This document shows, in pieces, positions 55,979 to 64,000 of a stretch of DNA of 64,000 nucleotides. The first letter of the stretch is position 1. Each line of letters starts with the position of its first letter. This DNA is from Candidatus Pantoea edessiphila. Lineage in GTDB: Bacteria > Pseudomonadota > Gammaproteobacteria > Enterobacterales > Enterobacteriaceae. A program made the position numbers and the translations under genes. The notes beneath the pieces were generated by a model. It worked only from the letters and a program-made list of their open reading frames with translations, did not search any database and was not told the DNA's origin. The stretch spans positions 1 through 64,000 of the forward strand of contig NZ_PDKR01000004.1 in NCBI RefSeq assembly GCF_002933345.1, in the 5' to 3' direction.

Positions 55979-57424
55979 ATGAATACTATAATTAAAGATA
56001 CAAACCAAATGATTAAAAAAGATGACATTGAAGTCTGGTTACTTGCTCAACAAAATAAAGATCTTTTACGTTTCCTTACTTGTGGGAATGTAGATGATGG
56101 TAAAAGTACTCTTATTGGTCGTTTATTACATGATGTTTGTTATATATATGAAGACCAATTATCATCGCTTTATAATGATAGCAAACGTTATAGAATTCAA
56201 GGCGAAAAACTTAATTTAGCATTACTTGTAGATGGCTTACAAGCAGAACGTGAACAAGGAATTACTATTGATGTAGCATATAGATATTTTTCTACTGAAA
56301 AAAGAAAATTTATTATTGCTGATACTCCAGGACATGACCAGTATACACGTAATATGGTAACTGGTGCATCTACTTGCCAATTAGCAATTATATTATTAGA
56401 TGCACGTAAAGGAATAGTAAATCAAACTCGCCGTCATAGTTTTATATCTAGTTTGCTAAATATAAAACAGTTAATAATAGCTATTAATAAAATGGATTTA
56501 ATCAATTATGATGCTAATATATTTAATAATATAAAACAAGATTACATTAATTTTATTACAAAACTACCGATAAATCCAAATGTTTATTTTGTTCCAATAT
56601 CTGCCCTTAGAGGTGATAATATAGTTTCTAAAAGTCAAAAAATGTCTTGGTATCATGGATCTACTATATTAAAAATATTAGAAAACATTGATTTAGATGT
56701 ATTTATAAATAACAAACCTATGCGTTTTCCAGTACAGTATGTAAATCGTTTTAATATAGATTTTCGTGGTTATTCTGGTACCATAGCTTCTGGTACAATT
56801 AGGGTAGGACAAAATGTAAAAGTGCTTCCATCAAATATACAATCCAATATAAAACGTATTGTAACTTTTGATGGTGATTTAATAGAAGCTAATGCAGGTC
56901 AAGCAATTACCTTAATTCTAAATGATGAACTTGATATTAGTAGAGGAGATTTAATTGTAGATATTAACTCTGATCTTAATTTAACAAAATCTGTAATTGC
57001 TAATGTTGTATGGATGTCGGATAAGCCTATGAAAAAGAATCAAAGTTATTTTATAAAAATGGCTAGTAAAAAAATCATTGGCAATATCGAAAATATAATA
57101 CATCAAATTAATATAAGTTCATTAGAAACATATAAGGTTGATAATTTATCTCTGAATAGTATTGGTTTAGTAAAAATAAACTTTGAAGAACCAATGGTTG
57201 TTGATAAATACTATAATAATCCAGTTACTGGAGGATTAATTTTTATAGATCGTTTTAGTAATGCTACAGTAGGTGCAGGTATGATTAATAAATATAAATT
57301 AGACTTAGAACATACAGGATGTTATGACAACAATTACAATAATTTTGAATTGGAATTAAATTCTTTAATTCGTTGCTATTTTCCACACTGGAAAGCACGT
57401 AATTTACTAGATAAAAAACAATAA
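55979..57424 (+). CDS. cysN: Sulfate adenylyltransferase GTPase subunit
   Basis: EF-Tu-like GTPase that drives ATP sulfurylase activity of CysD. The 481-residue product (E. coli 475) has the G motifs [28 protein letters not shown] and AINKMDL and beta-barrel domains II and III after about residue 240. AGGAAA precedes ATG. Its last base overlaps the cysC ATG, implying coupled translation. No fused kinase domain is present; CysC is separate. Confidence 0.96.
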   Translation: MNTIIKDTNQMIKKDDIEVWLLAQQNKDLLRFLTCGNVDDGKSTLIGRLLHDVCYIYEDQLSSLYNDSKRYRIQGEKLNLALLVDGLQAEREQGITIDVAYRYFSTEKRKFIIADTPGHDQYTRNMVTGASTCQLAIILLDARKGIVNQTRRHSFISSLLNIKQLIIAINKMDLINYDANIFNNIKQDYINFITKLPINPNVYFVPISALRGDNIVSKSQKMSWYHGSTILKILENIDLDVFINNKPMRFPVQYVNRFNIDFRGYSGTIASGTIRVGQNVKVLPSNIQSNIKRIVTFDGDLIEANAGQAITLILNDELDISRGDLIVDINSDLNLTKSVIANVVWMSDKPMKKNQSYFIKMASKKIIGNIENIIHQINISSLETYKVDNLSLNSIGLVKINFEEPMVVDKYYNNPVTGGLIFIDRFSNATVGAGMINKYKLDLEHTGCYDNNYNNFELELNSLIRCYFPHWKARNLLDKKQ

Positions 57425-58020
57425 TGCGAAAATATAAAAATATACTTTGGCATCAACATACTATTACACGTGAATTGAGAGAAAAGAAAAATGGGCACAA
57501 GGGTTTAGTGTTATGGTTTACTGGGTTATCTGGGTCAGGAAAATCTACTATTGCATGTTTTTTAGAGAAAAAATTATATCAAATTGGTTGTAAAACTTAC
57601 TTATTAGATGGTGATAACTTAAGACACGGATTATGTAGTGATCTTAGTTTTAGTAATTATGATAGAAAAGAGAATTTGCGCAGAGTTGGTGAAGTGGCAA
57701 AATTAATGGTAGATGCTGGATTATTAGTTATTGCTGCCTTTATTTCTCCCCTTCGTAAGGATCGTAAAATGGTAAGAAATTTTTTTAATAAAGATCAATT
57801 TATTGAAGTTTTTATTAATACTCCTTTATCTGTTTGTGAATCTCGAGATCCTAAGGGATTATATAAAGCAGCACGTTCTGGTAATTTAATTAATTTTACT
57901 GGTATTGGTAGTAGTTATGAAATCCCAGAAAACCCAGAAATTAAACTAGATGGTAATCAAACTATTAGTACGTTGACAATTGATTTAGTAAATTTACTTA
58001 AAGATCGTAATATTATTTAA
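57424..58020 (+). CDS. cysC: Adenylylsulfate kinase
   Basis: Phosphorylates APS to PAPS, the substrate of CysH. The 198-residue product (E. coli 201) shows the P-loop [40 protein letters not shown] and [14 protein letters not shown], where E. coli has the phosphorylated serine. Ends the cysG-cysDNC run. Together with cysJIH the window encodes every enzyme from sulfate to sulfide; uptake genes are not in view. Confidence 0.96.
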   Translation: MRKYKNILWHQHTITRELREKKNGHKGLVLWFTGLSGSGKSTIACFLEKKLYQIGCKTYLLDGDNLRHGLCSDLSFSNYDRKENLRRVGEVAKLMVDAGLLVIAAFISPLRKDRKMVRNFFNKDQFIEVFINTPLSVCESRDPKGLYKAARSGNLINFTGIGSSYEIPENPEIKLDGNQTISTLTIDLVNLLKDRNII

Positions 58021-58343
58021 TAATTAAATAGAAAATTAATTTTTAAATAAAGTAAATGAATCGAAATAATTTTTATCATATTTTATTTATTAATATATCC
58101 TTAGTTAGGTAATATATTATAATATCAAATTGGAATCACTGTTATATTTTAAATATAATCCTAAAGATTGTAATATAATTTTTATATTAAAAATAAAATA
58201 TCATTAAATTTATTTAAATAAATTAAAGATTTACGATAACAATCTTTATTTTAAATACAAGTAATTACATTAAAAATAACTAAGATGATTAATATTTAAT
58301 TATTTATTAATTTTTCATATTAAAAATTATTTAAATTACACAA
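58021..58343. other. cysC/ispD intergenic region
   Basis: About 320 AT-rich bases. In E. coli ygbE and the division gene ftsB lie here, directly upstream of ispD. I see no frame or readable remnant of ftsB. The ispD-ispF promoter should be in this stretch. Confidence 0.5.
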
Positions 58344-59054
58344 ATGAATAATTCATCGATTAAAAAAGATATAATTGCTATAGTACCAGCTGCTGGTATA
58401 GGCAAACGTATGAAAATAAAACATCCAAAACAATATTTAACTATTGGTAAATATACTATTCTTGAACATTGTATTTTTAGTTTATTTTCTCATTCTGATA
58501 TTAAGCAAGTTATTATTGCTTTAAACTCTAATGATCAATATTTTTCTAAACTTCCTTTAGCAAGTAATAATCGAATATTATGTGTTATAGGTGGTGATAC
58601 AAGAGCTAAATCAGTTTTAGCAGCTTTGAAAACTATACAGAATAACGCTTGGGTATTAATACATGACGCTTCAAGACCATGTCTACATATAGATGATTTG
58701 ATCCGTTTAATAAAAATACGTGAGAAAAGTAATATTGGAGGTATTTTAGCCATTCCTATAAATGATACAATAAAACTTAGCAATAACAGACATAATCTTA
58801 TTAAGAAAACAGTAGAACGTAAAAATTTATGGCGTGCTTTGACTCCTCAATTTTTTCCTTGTTCTCTCTTGATATCTTGTTTAATAAAAGCGCTAACAGA
58901 AGGCATTGATATTACCGATGAAGCTTCAGCTTTAGAATACTGTGGCTATAATCCTAATTTAATAAAAGGACGCAATGATAATATAAAAATAACTTTTCCA
59001 GAAGATTTATTACTTGCAGAGCTTTATTTAAAAAAAATTTTTAAAGGATATTAA
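58344..59054 (+). CDS. ispD: 2-C-methyl-D-erythritol 4-phosphate cytidylyltransferase
   Basis: Third step of the MEP isoprenoid pathway. The 236-residue product has the E. coli length. Motifs: the CTP-binding VPAAGIGKRMKIKHPKQYL, VIGGDTRAKSV, LIHDASRPCLHIDDL and TDEASALEYCGY. It is followed three bases later by ispF, the standard ispDF pair, and needed for undecaprenyl and quinone side chains. Confidence 0.96.
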   Translation: MNNSSIKKDIIAIVPAAGIGKRMKIKHPKQYLTIGKYTILEHCIFSLFSHSDIKQVIIALNSNDQYFSKLPLASNNRILCVIGGDTRAKSVLAALKTIQNNAWVLIHDASRPCLHIDDLIRLIKIREKSNIGGILAIPINDTIKLSNNRHNLIKKTVERKNLWRALTPQFFPCSLLISCLIKALTEGIDITDEASALEYCGYNPNLIKGRNDNIKITFPEDLLLAELYLKKIFKGY

Positions 59055-59057
59055 ATA

Positions 59058-59531
59058 ATGCGCATTGGTCATGGTTTTGATGTTCATGCTTTTGGTGGTA
59101 TAAATCCCCTTATTCTTGGAGGAGTAAAAATAAAATTTAAACATGGTTTAATAGCACATTCTGATGGAGATGTAGTTTTACATGCACTTATTGATGCTCT
59201 CTTAGGAGCAGCTGCTATGGGAGATATAGGAACTGTATTTCCAGATAATAATATAAATTTTAAAGGAGTAAATAGTTTTTATTTATTAAGTGAGGTTTGG
59301 AAGCTTATTAGTTTGAATTACGTTATAGGAAATATAGATATAACAATAATATTACAAACCCCTAAAATTAATCCATATTTAAAGCAAATGTGCACTAATA
59401 TTTCAAAAAATCTTGATTGTAAAAAAAACAAAATTAATATAAAAGTTACTACAACTGAAAAGTTAGGTTTTGTAGGTCGTGAAGAAGGAATTGCATGTGA
59501 AGCAGTAGCGTTATTATTAAATAAAAAATAA
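59058..59531 (+). CDS. ispF: 2-C-methyl-D-erythritol 2,4-cyclodiphosphate synthase
   Basis: Zinc-dependent cyclisation step of the MEP pathway, a homotrimer. The 157-residue product (E. coli 159) has the metal ligands in [13 protein letters not shown] and the block [31 protein letters not shown], then the C-terminal [29 protein letters not shown] at the ispD end provides the ribosome site. The E. coli genes after it (truD, surE, pcm, nlpD) are absent or decayed. Confidence 0.97.
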   Translation: MRIGHGFDVHAFGGINPLILGGVKIKFKHGLIAHSDGDVVLHALIDALLGAAAMGDIGTVFPDNNINFKGVNSFYLLSEVWKLISLNYVIGNIDITIILQTPKINPYLKQMCTNISKNLDCKKNKINIKVTTTEKLGFVGREEGIACEAVALLLNKK

Positions 59532-60066
59532 ATTTTTAATTAAAATTATAATACTTATTATTCCATAATAGGATATCTTTTTTCATTTAAATAAATTTAT
59601 TCTATAAATTAGATTTTGTTAAAATTAACAATGAATTAATTAATTTTATAATTAATTATAATTAAGTATGAAATAACTTAAAGAAATGTGTAATATAATT
59701 TTTATTAAAATTTAATTATATCTTGCTATAATTAATAATGATTAGTATTTGCTATATAAAACAACATAACTTGTATTTTATAAAAAATTATTATACAATA
59801 ATTTTGAATTTTACTTTATTTAAATAGGATAGGTTAATATAAAATTATTATTCTGTAAAAAGCAAAATTTACAATTTAATCTGAATAGATATTTTAATAT
59901 TTTAATTAATTCAAATAAAGATATTTATTTTTAGCACAAAATTTAAAGCTGTGTTAATAAAAAGATTAAAATAATTTAAACAATTTTAAAGATATGAAAA
60001 TAAATATATTTCATCCAGATGATTTGGATTTGGTATAGTTGCAAAATTATTTTTATAAAAAATTGT
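59532..60066. other. Gap where truD, surE and pcm used to be
   Basis: About 535 AT-rich bases between ispF and the readable nlpD remnant. By E. coli order truD, surE, pcm and the start of nlpD belong here. I found no readable pieces of them in this stretch, no open frame and no RNA gene. It may contain rpoS promoter elements, as the main E. coli rpoS promoter lies within nlpD. Confidence 0.5.
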
Positions 60067-60280
60067 TCTTACAATTATAACTAATTAAGCATTGAAAAAT
60101 TCCTTAAAATTTTGTTTGAATAATTACGATAATAAAAATATATCTTTAGTTGCAGTAAAAAGTTAAATTGTAAAGGATATTGCTAGCATGAGTAATACAG
60201 AAATTAATTTCACAAAATTATATTTTGAAAATCATTAGGTTACATCCGTAAAACTGTTGTGTTATTCATTACAGCGTTAA
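60067..60280 (+). pseudogene. nlpD: Remnant of nlpD (C-terminal LytM domain)
   Basis: Just upstream of rpoS one frame ending at TAA 60278-60280 reads [20 protein letters not shown], then [13 protein letters not shown] and the stop. This aligns with the NlpD C-terminus [21 protein letters not shown] and KSVNPLRYLPQR, with one codon deleted and the tyrosine codon turned to TAG; even the natural stop is in place. Further upstream, L*LIKH matches the LIIIKH segment in another frame. NlpD activates the septal amidase AmiC. The gene is dead, but its end overlaps the rpoS leader, which may explain its slow decay. Confidence 0.82.
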
Positions 60281-60321
60281 TCGGGCAAATTTTTGCTTTG
60301 ATATCACGGGTAGGACCGCGT
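60220..60321 (+). promoter_or_regulatory. rpoS leader and ribosome binding site resembling the E. coli rpoS 5' UTR
   Basis: The last 100 bases before rpoS can be aligned by eye to the E. coli leader: ATTTTGAAA..., ATCCGTAAA, G.GTTATT, CAGCG.TAATCGG, TTTTGCTT and finally ATCACGGGTAGGA before the start. In E. coli this stretch forms the hairpin that blocks the rpoS ribosome site and is opened by the small RNAs DsrA, RprA and ArcZ. TAGGA at 60311-60315 is six bases from ATG. The E. coli sequence is quoted from memory. Confidence 0.6.
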
Positions 60322-61311
60322 ATGACTCATAATATATTGAAAATAGATCAATTACATGAAAGTATAGAATTTGAAGAAATTAAAAATGAAATTTTTAATG
60401 AAGAAGATTTTATTCAAACTGAACTAGGAGATGATGATATTGTAGAAGAAGAGGTATTACCTGGTACTACTCAACGTATTTTAGATGCAACACAATTATA
60501 TCTTGGGGAGATAGGTTATTCTCCTTTGTTAAGTGCAGAAGAAGAAATTTTTTTTGCTCGTCTTGCATTAAAAGGTGATATACATTCTCGTCGTCGTATG
60601 ATAGAAAGTAATTTACGATTAGTAGTCAAGATTGCACGTCGTTATAGCAATAGAGGTATGGCACTATTAGATTTAATCGAAGAAGGTAATTTAGGATTGA
60701 TTCGTGCTGTAGAAAAATTTGATCCAGAACGTGGTTTTCGTTTCTCTACATATTCTACCTGGTGGATTCGTCAAACTATAGAAAGAGCAATTATGAATCA
60801 AACTCGTACTATTCGTTTGCCTATTCATATTATGAAAGAGCTTAATGTTTATTTACGTACTGCACGTGAACTTTCTCATAAGCTTGATCATGAGCCAAGC
60901 GCGGAAGAAATAGCAGAAAAATTAGATAAACCAGTGGAAGATGTAAATCGTATGTTGAAGCTTAATGAACATATTACCTCAGTTGATATGCCATTGGGGA
61001 TAGATTCTGAGAAAGCATTATTAGATGTTTTAGCTGATGAAAAAGATAATGGACCTGAAAATGCAACTCAAGACGATGATATGAAGCAAAGTATTATAAA
61101 ATGGTTATTTGAACTTAGTATAAAACAAAGAGAAGTTTTATCACGTCGTTTTGGTTTGTTAGGTTATGATGCTGCGACTCTTGAAGATGTTGGTCGTGAA
61201 ATTGGCTTAACTCGAGAAAGGGTTCGTCAGATTCAAGTTGAAGGATTGCGCCGCTTACGTGAAATTTTGCAATCTCACGGTCTTAATATTGAATCATTAT
61301 TTCATAAATAA
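60322..61311 (+). CDS. rpoS: RNA polymerase sigma factor RpoS (sigma-38)
   Basis: General stress and stationary-phase sigma factor. With ATG 60322 the product has 329 residues against 330 in E. coli; the N-terminus [19 protein letters not shown] aligns with MSQNTLKVHDLNEDAEFDE. Regions are all present: 1.2 ([22 protein letters not shown]), 2 ([54 protein letters not shown]), 3 ([18 protein letters not shown]) and 4 ([19 protein letters not shown]). The frame extends 21 codons upstream from a TTG, which I reject. Sequence conservation is high, so it is under selection. Confidence 0.96.
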   Translation: MTHNILKIDQLHESIEFEEIKNEIFNEEDFIQTELGDDDIVEEEVLPGTTQRILDATQLYLGEIGYSPLLSAEEEIFFARLALKGDIHSRRRMIESNLRLVVKIARRYSNRGMALLDLIEEGNLGLIRAVEKFDPERGFRFSTYSTWWIRQTIERAIMNQTRTIRLPIHIMKELNVYLRTARELSHKLDHEPSAEEIAEKLDKPVEDVNRMLKLNEHITSVDMPLGIDSEKALLDVLADEKDNGPENATQDDDMKQSIIKWLFELSIKQREVLSRRFGLLGYDAATLEDVGREIGLTRERVRQIQVEGLRRLREILQSHGLNIESLFHK

Positions 61312-61379
61312 CTATTAATTTAAATAATAATTTACACTATTAAAACATTTTTTAAATTCATGTAACTAGATATAAAGTT

Positions 61380-63935
61380 TTAACTTATCGATTTTAAAAT
61401 ATAAATTAAATCAAGTGCTTCATATGGCGTGATATTATCTGGATCTATATTTTTTATAATATTGTTTATAGTTGATGGAATTTCTTTTATTAACGTTTTT
61501 GTTTTAAGATCATTAATCACTGAGTTAGAGTGAAAATAGCAATTTTCTATCTCTAACTCATTTAATTTTTTCTTTGCTAATATGATTACTTCTTTAGGAA
61601 CTCCAGCTAATAAAGCTACAGAAAAACCATAGCTCTTATTTATAGTTCCTGGTTTTACAGTATGCATAAATGCTATATTATCTTCATGCTCTATTGCATC
61701 AAAATATACATTCATTATACCTTCTGTTTTTTTTTCTAAAAAAGTTAATTCAAAATAATGAGTTGAAAATAATGTAAAAGACTTGATTATCTTGTTAAGA
61801 TATTCTGCACAAGCCCATGCGAGAGATAGTCCATCATAAGTTGAAGTACCTCTTCCAATTTCATCCATAAGAACTAGACTATCTTTAGTTGAGTTATGTA
61901 AAATACTAGCTGTTTCAGTCATTTCAACCATAAAAGTTGACCTACCAGCAGCTAAATCATCTGCTGCTCCGATGCGAGTAAAAATACGATCAAAATTTCC
62001 TATTAATGCTTCTTGAGCTGGTACAAAGCTTCCAATCCATGCCATCAAAACTATTAAAGCAGTCTGACGCATATAAGTACTTTTACCACCCATATTTGGT
62101 CCTGTAATAATCAACATTCTATTCTTTGCACATAGAGATAATGAATTAGGAATAAATGGTTCCTTTAAAACATTTTCTACTACTGGATGACGGCCATTTA
62201 CAATTTTTATTACAGGATGTTTGTGTAGTGTAGGTCGACAATAGTTAAGATTCCAAGCACGTTCTGCTAAATTACTTAACACATCAAGTTCAGCTAATGA
62301 TTGAGAACTAAGTTGTATTTCTGCAATATAAGGCATAAAATAGTCGAAAAGCGATTCATATAATGTTTTTTCTAATGATAGAGCTTTTTCTTTTGAAACA
62401 ATTATTTTATTTTCGTAAATTTTTAATTCAGGAATAACATAACGTTCAATACTTTTCAAAGTTTGACGACGTATGTAATGATTTGGAATTTTATCACTTT
62501 GATTTTTATTAACCTGAATATAATATCCATAAATACTACTTAATCCTATTTTTAATGAATCTAATCCAAGTTTTTTCTTTTCTTGCATTGCAATTTTATC
62601 CAAATAATCTTTTGCACCCTTTGTTAAATCACGCCATTTGTCAAGTTGTTTATTATAACCAGGAGCAATAACACCTCCTTCTCTAATGAGAGTAGGAGGA
62701 AAAGGAACTATTGCTTTTTCAAGCAAATTACATAATGTTTTAAAATTTCCTATTTGTTTATTTATTGTTTTTAATTTTTTTGTTTTTAAAATAGATGTGA
62801 TTTTATTTAAATTAGGTAATTGTTGAAAGGCATGACGTATACGAACAAAGTCACGTGGTTTAGCATTACGAAGAGCTATACGTGCTAATATACGTTCTAA
62901 GTCCCCTATTTGTTGTAAAATGGGTTGTATAACTTCATAGTGATTTTGTAATTCTAAAATAGATTCTTGACGTTGATTTGCTATTTCAATATTACGGGTT
63001 GGGATCTGCAACCATCTTTTTAACATTCTATTACCCATAGATGTTACTGTTTTATTTAATATTTCGTATAGTGTGTTTTTTATACCTCTCTCTAAATTGT
63101 TTACTATTTCTAAATTTCGATACGTATTATAATCAATAATAATATTATCTTTAGGATGTTCTAATATTATTGATTTTATGTGTGGTAATAGTTCATTACA
63201 TTGGGTATTTTTTACGTATTGTATTAAACAACCTGCTGATTTTAAAGCTAAATATGATTTCTCAACATCAAATCCTTTTAACTCTTTGGTACCAAATTGC
63301 AAATTAAGCTGTTGATAGGCAGTATCAATTTCAAATTCCCAAATTGGTCTCATCCTCAAACCACAACAATTTTTTATTAAAGAAAAATTTTGAAAATTTT
63401 CTGGATAAAGTAGTTCAGATGGATTAGTCTTTTGTAGTTCTGCTGCCATTATTTCTGTATTAATTAATTCCTTAATAATAAAACGACCAGAAGTTACATC
63501 TAATGTAGCATATCCATAATTGTCTTTATCTTGAACAATTGCTGCTATTATATTATCATGATGATCTTGTAAAAAAGATTCATCACTAACAGTACCAGGT
63601 GTAATAATACGAACAACTTTCCGATCAACTAATCCCCCCTTTTTTTGTGAAGAATCTGAAATTTGTTCGCAAATTGCTATAGATTCACCTAATTTAATTA
63701 ATTTAGCTAGATAATTATCAACATTATAATAAGGTACACCTGCCATTGGTATAGGTTCACCTGCTGAATTTCCACGCTTAGTTAAAGATATTTCTAATAA
63801 ATGAGATGCACGTTTTGCATCATCATAGAATAATTCATAAAAATCACCCATACGGTAAAATAGTAACATATTAGGATATTTAGCTTTAATTTTTAAGTAT
63901 TGTTGAATCATTGGAGTATGTGAACAAAAATTCAT
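61380..63935 (-). CDS. mutS: MutS, mismatch recognition ATPase
   Basis: Binds mismatches and starts mismatch repair. The 851-residue product (E. coli 853) has the mismatch-reading Phe-X-Glu in [13 protein letters not shown] near residue 31, the clamp and lever domains, and the ABC-type ATPase with [33 protein letters not shown] and STHYFELT. It converges with rpoS, as part of the same E. coli neighbourhood. MutH is also present in this window; MutL is not in view. Confidence 0.97.
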   Translation of the reverse strand: MNFCSHTPMIQQYLKIKAKYPNMLLFYRMGDFYELFYDDAKRASHLLEISLTKRGNSAGEPIPMAGVPYYNVDNYLAKLIKLGESIAICEQISDSSQKKGGLVDRKVVRIITPGTVSDESFLQDHHDNIIAAIVQDKDNYGYATLDVTSGRFIIKELINTEIMAAELQKTNPSELLYPENFQNFSLIKNCCGLRMRPIWEFEIDTAYQQLNLQFGTKELKGFDVEKSYLALKSAGCLIQYVKNTQCNELLPHIKSIILEHPKDNIIIDYNTYRNLEIVNNLERGIKNTLYEILNKTVTSMGNRMLKRWLQIPTRNIEIANQRQESILELQNHYEVIQPILQQIGDLERILARIALRNAKPRDFVRIRHAFQQLPNLNKITSILKTKKLKTINKQIGNFKTLCNLLEKAIVPFPPTLIREGGVIAPGYNKQLDKWRDLTKGAKDYLDKIAMQEKKKLGLDSLKIGLSSIYGYYIQVNKNQSDKIPNHYIRRQTLKSIERYVIPELKIYENKIIVSKEKALSLEKTLYESLFDYFMPYIAEIQLSSQSLAELDVLSNLAERAWNLNYCRPTLHKHPVIKIVNGRHPVVENVLKEPFIPNSLSLCAKNRMLIITGPNMGGKSTYMRQTALIVLMAWIGSFVPAQEALIGNFDRIFTRIGAADDLAAGRSTFMVEMTETASILHNSTKDSLVLMDEIGRGTSTYDGLSLAWACAEYLNKIIKSFTLFSTHYFELTFLEKKTEGIMNVYFDAIEHEDNIAFMHTVKPGTINKSYGFSVALLAGVPKEVIILAKKKLNELEIENCYFHSNSVINDLKTKTLIKEIPSTINNIIKNIDPDNITPYEALDLIYILKSIS

Positions 63936-64000
63936 ATTCTTTCTCTTTAATTTTATAAAAAATTATTTTCCTATATTATATATTATATTGATTTATAAAA

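Noticed and set aside
60259-60321. Longer RpoS N-terminus from an upstream TTG
   Set aside because: The 21 extra codons overlap the nlpD remnant and leader, while ATG 60322 has a good ribosome site and aligns with the E. coli RpoS start.

Overview
The window looks like part of the chromosome of a strongly reduced, AT-rich gammaproteobacterial (Enterobacterales) insect endosymbiont, of the general Buchnera/Blochmannia/Ishikawaella/Tachikawaea type. I cannot name the genus from sequence alone. Nearly every protein is a full-length orthologue of an E. coli protein, in E. coli-like local order, with intervening genes deleted or decayed. I see no insertion sequences, phage genes, CRISPR arrays or recognisable accessory island. 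Comparisons with E. coli sequences and gene order are from memory.

Layout. 1-5391: the end of an rRNA operon (5S), then dsbA, a polA reduced to its 5' nuclease domain, engB and typA, which matches the order downstream of E. coli rrnA. 5461-9363: recG, rpoZ and gmk on the minus strand, with spoT and trmH missing. 9737-13368: prlC and pitA, convergent around a clear hairpin terminator. 13582-22225: metK, tktA, pgk, fbaA, mscS and rpiA. 22393-31944: ygfA, pepP, ygfZ, recJ, prfB, lysS and lysA. 31970-44891: mutH, lgt, thyA, recC, recB, argA, an initiator tRNA and queF. 45561-48531: pyrG and eno. 49045-58020: cysJIH and cysG-cysDNC. 58344-63935: ispD, ispF, rpoS and mutS.

How the genes fit together. 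CysDNC, CysH, CysIJ and CysG (siroheme for CysI) form a complete route from sulfate to sulfide. LysA and ArgA belong to essential amino acid supply, fitting a nutritional symbiont. TktA, RpiA, Pgk, FbaA and Eno are core carbon metabolism. MetK, ThyA, PyrG, Gmk and YgfA serve nucleotide and one-carbon metabolism. MutS, MutH, RecJ, RecG, RecB, RecC and the PolA nuclease domain are an unusually broad but partly broken repair set.

The most interesting content is genes caught in the act of decay or change. (1) RecB keeps all its helicase motifs but has lost several nuclease active-site residues, and recD is absent from its ancestral place, suggesting a helicase-only RecBC. (2) QueF is full length but lacks two of three catalytic residues and both lysines of its signature motif. 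(3) Readable remnants of the polA Klenow part, epd, rppH and nlpD lie in 'empty' intergenic DNA; the polA remnant contains an 8-bp tandem duplication that breaks its frame. (4) ygfA is interrupted only by a one-base excess in a run of nine A. (5) The rpoS leader still resembles the E. coli leader although nlpD is dead. No wholly new multi-gene system is visible.
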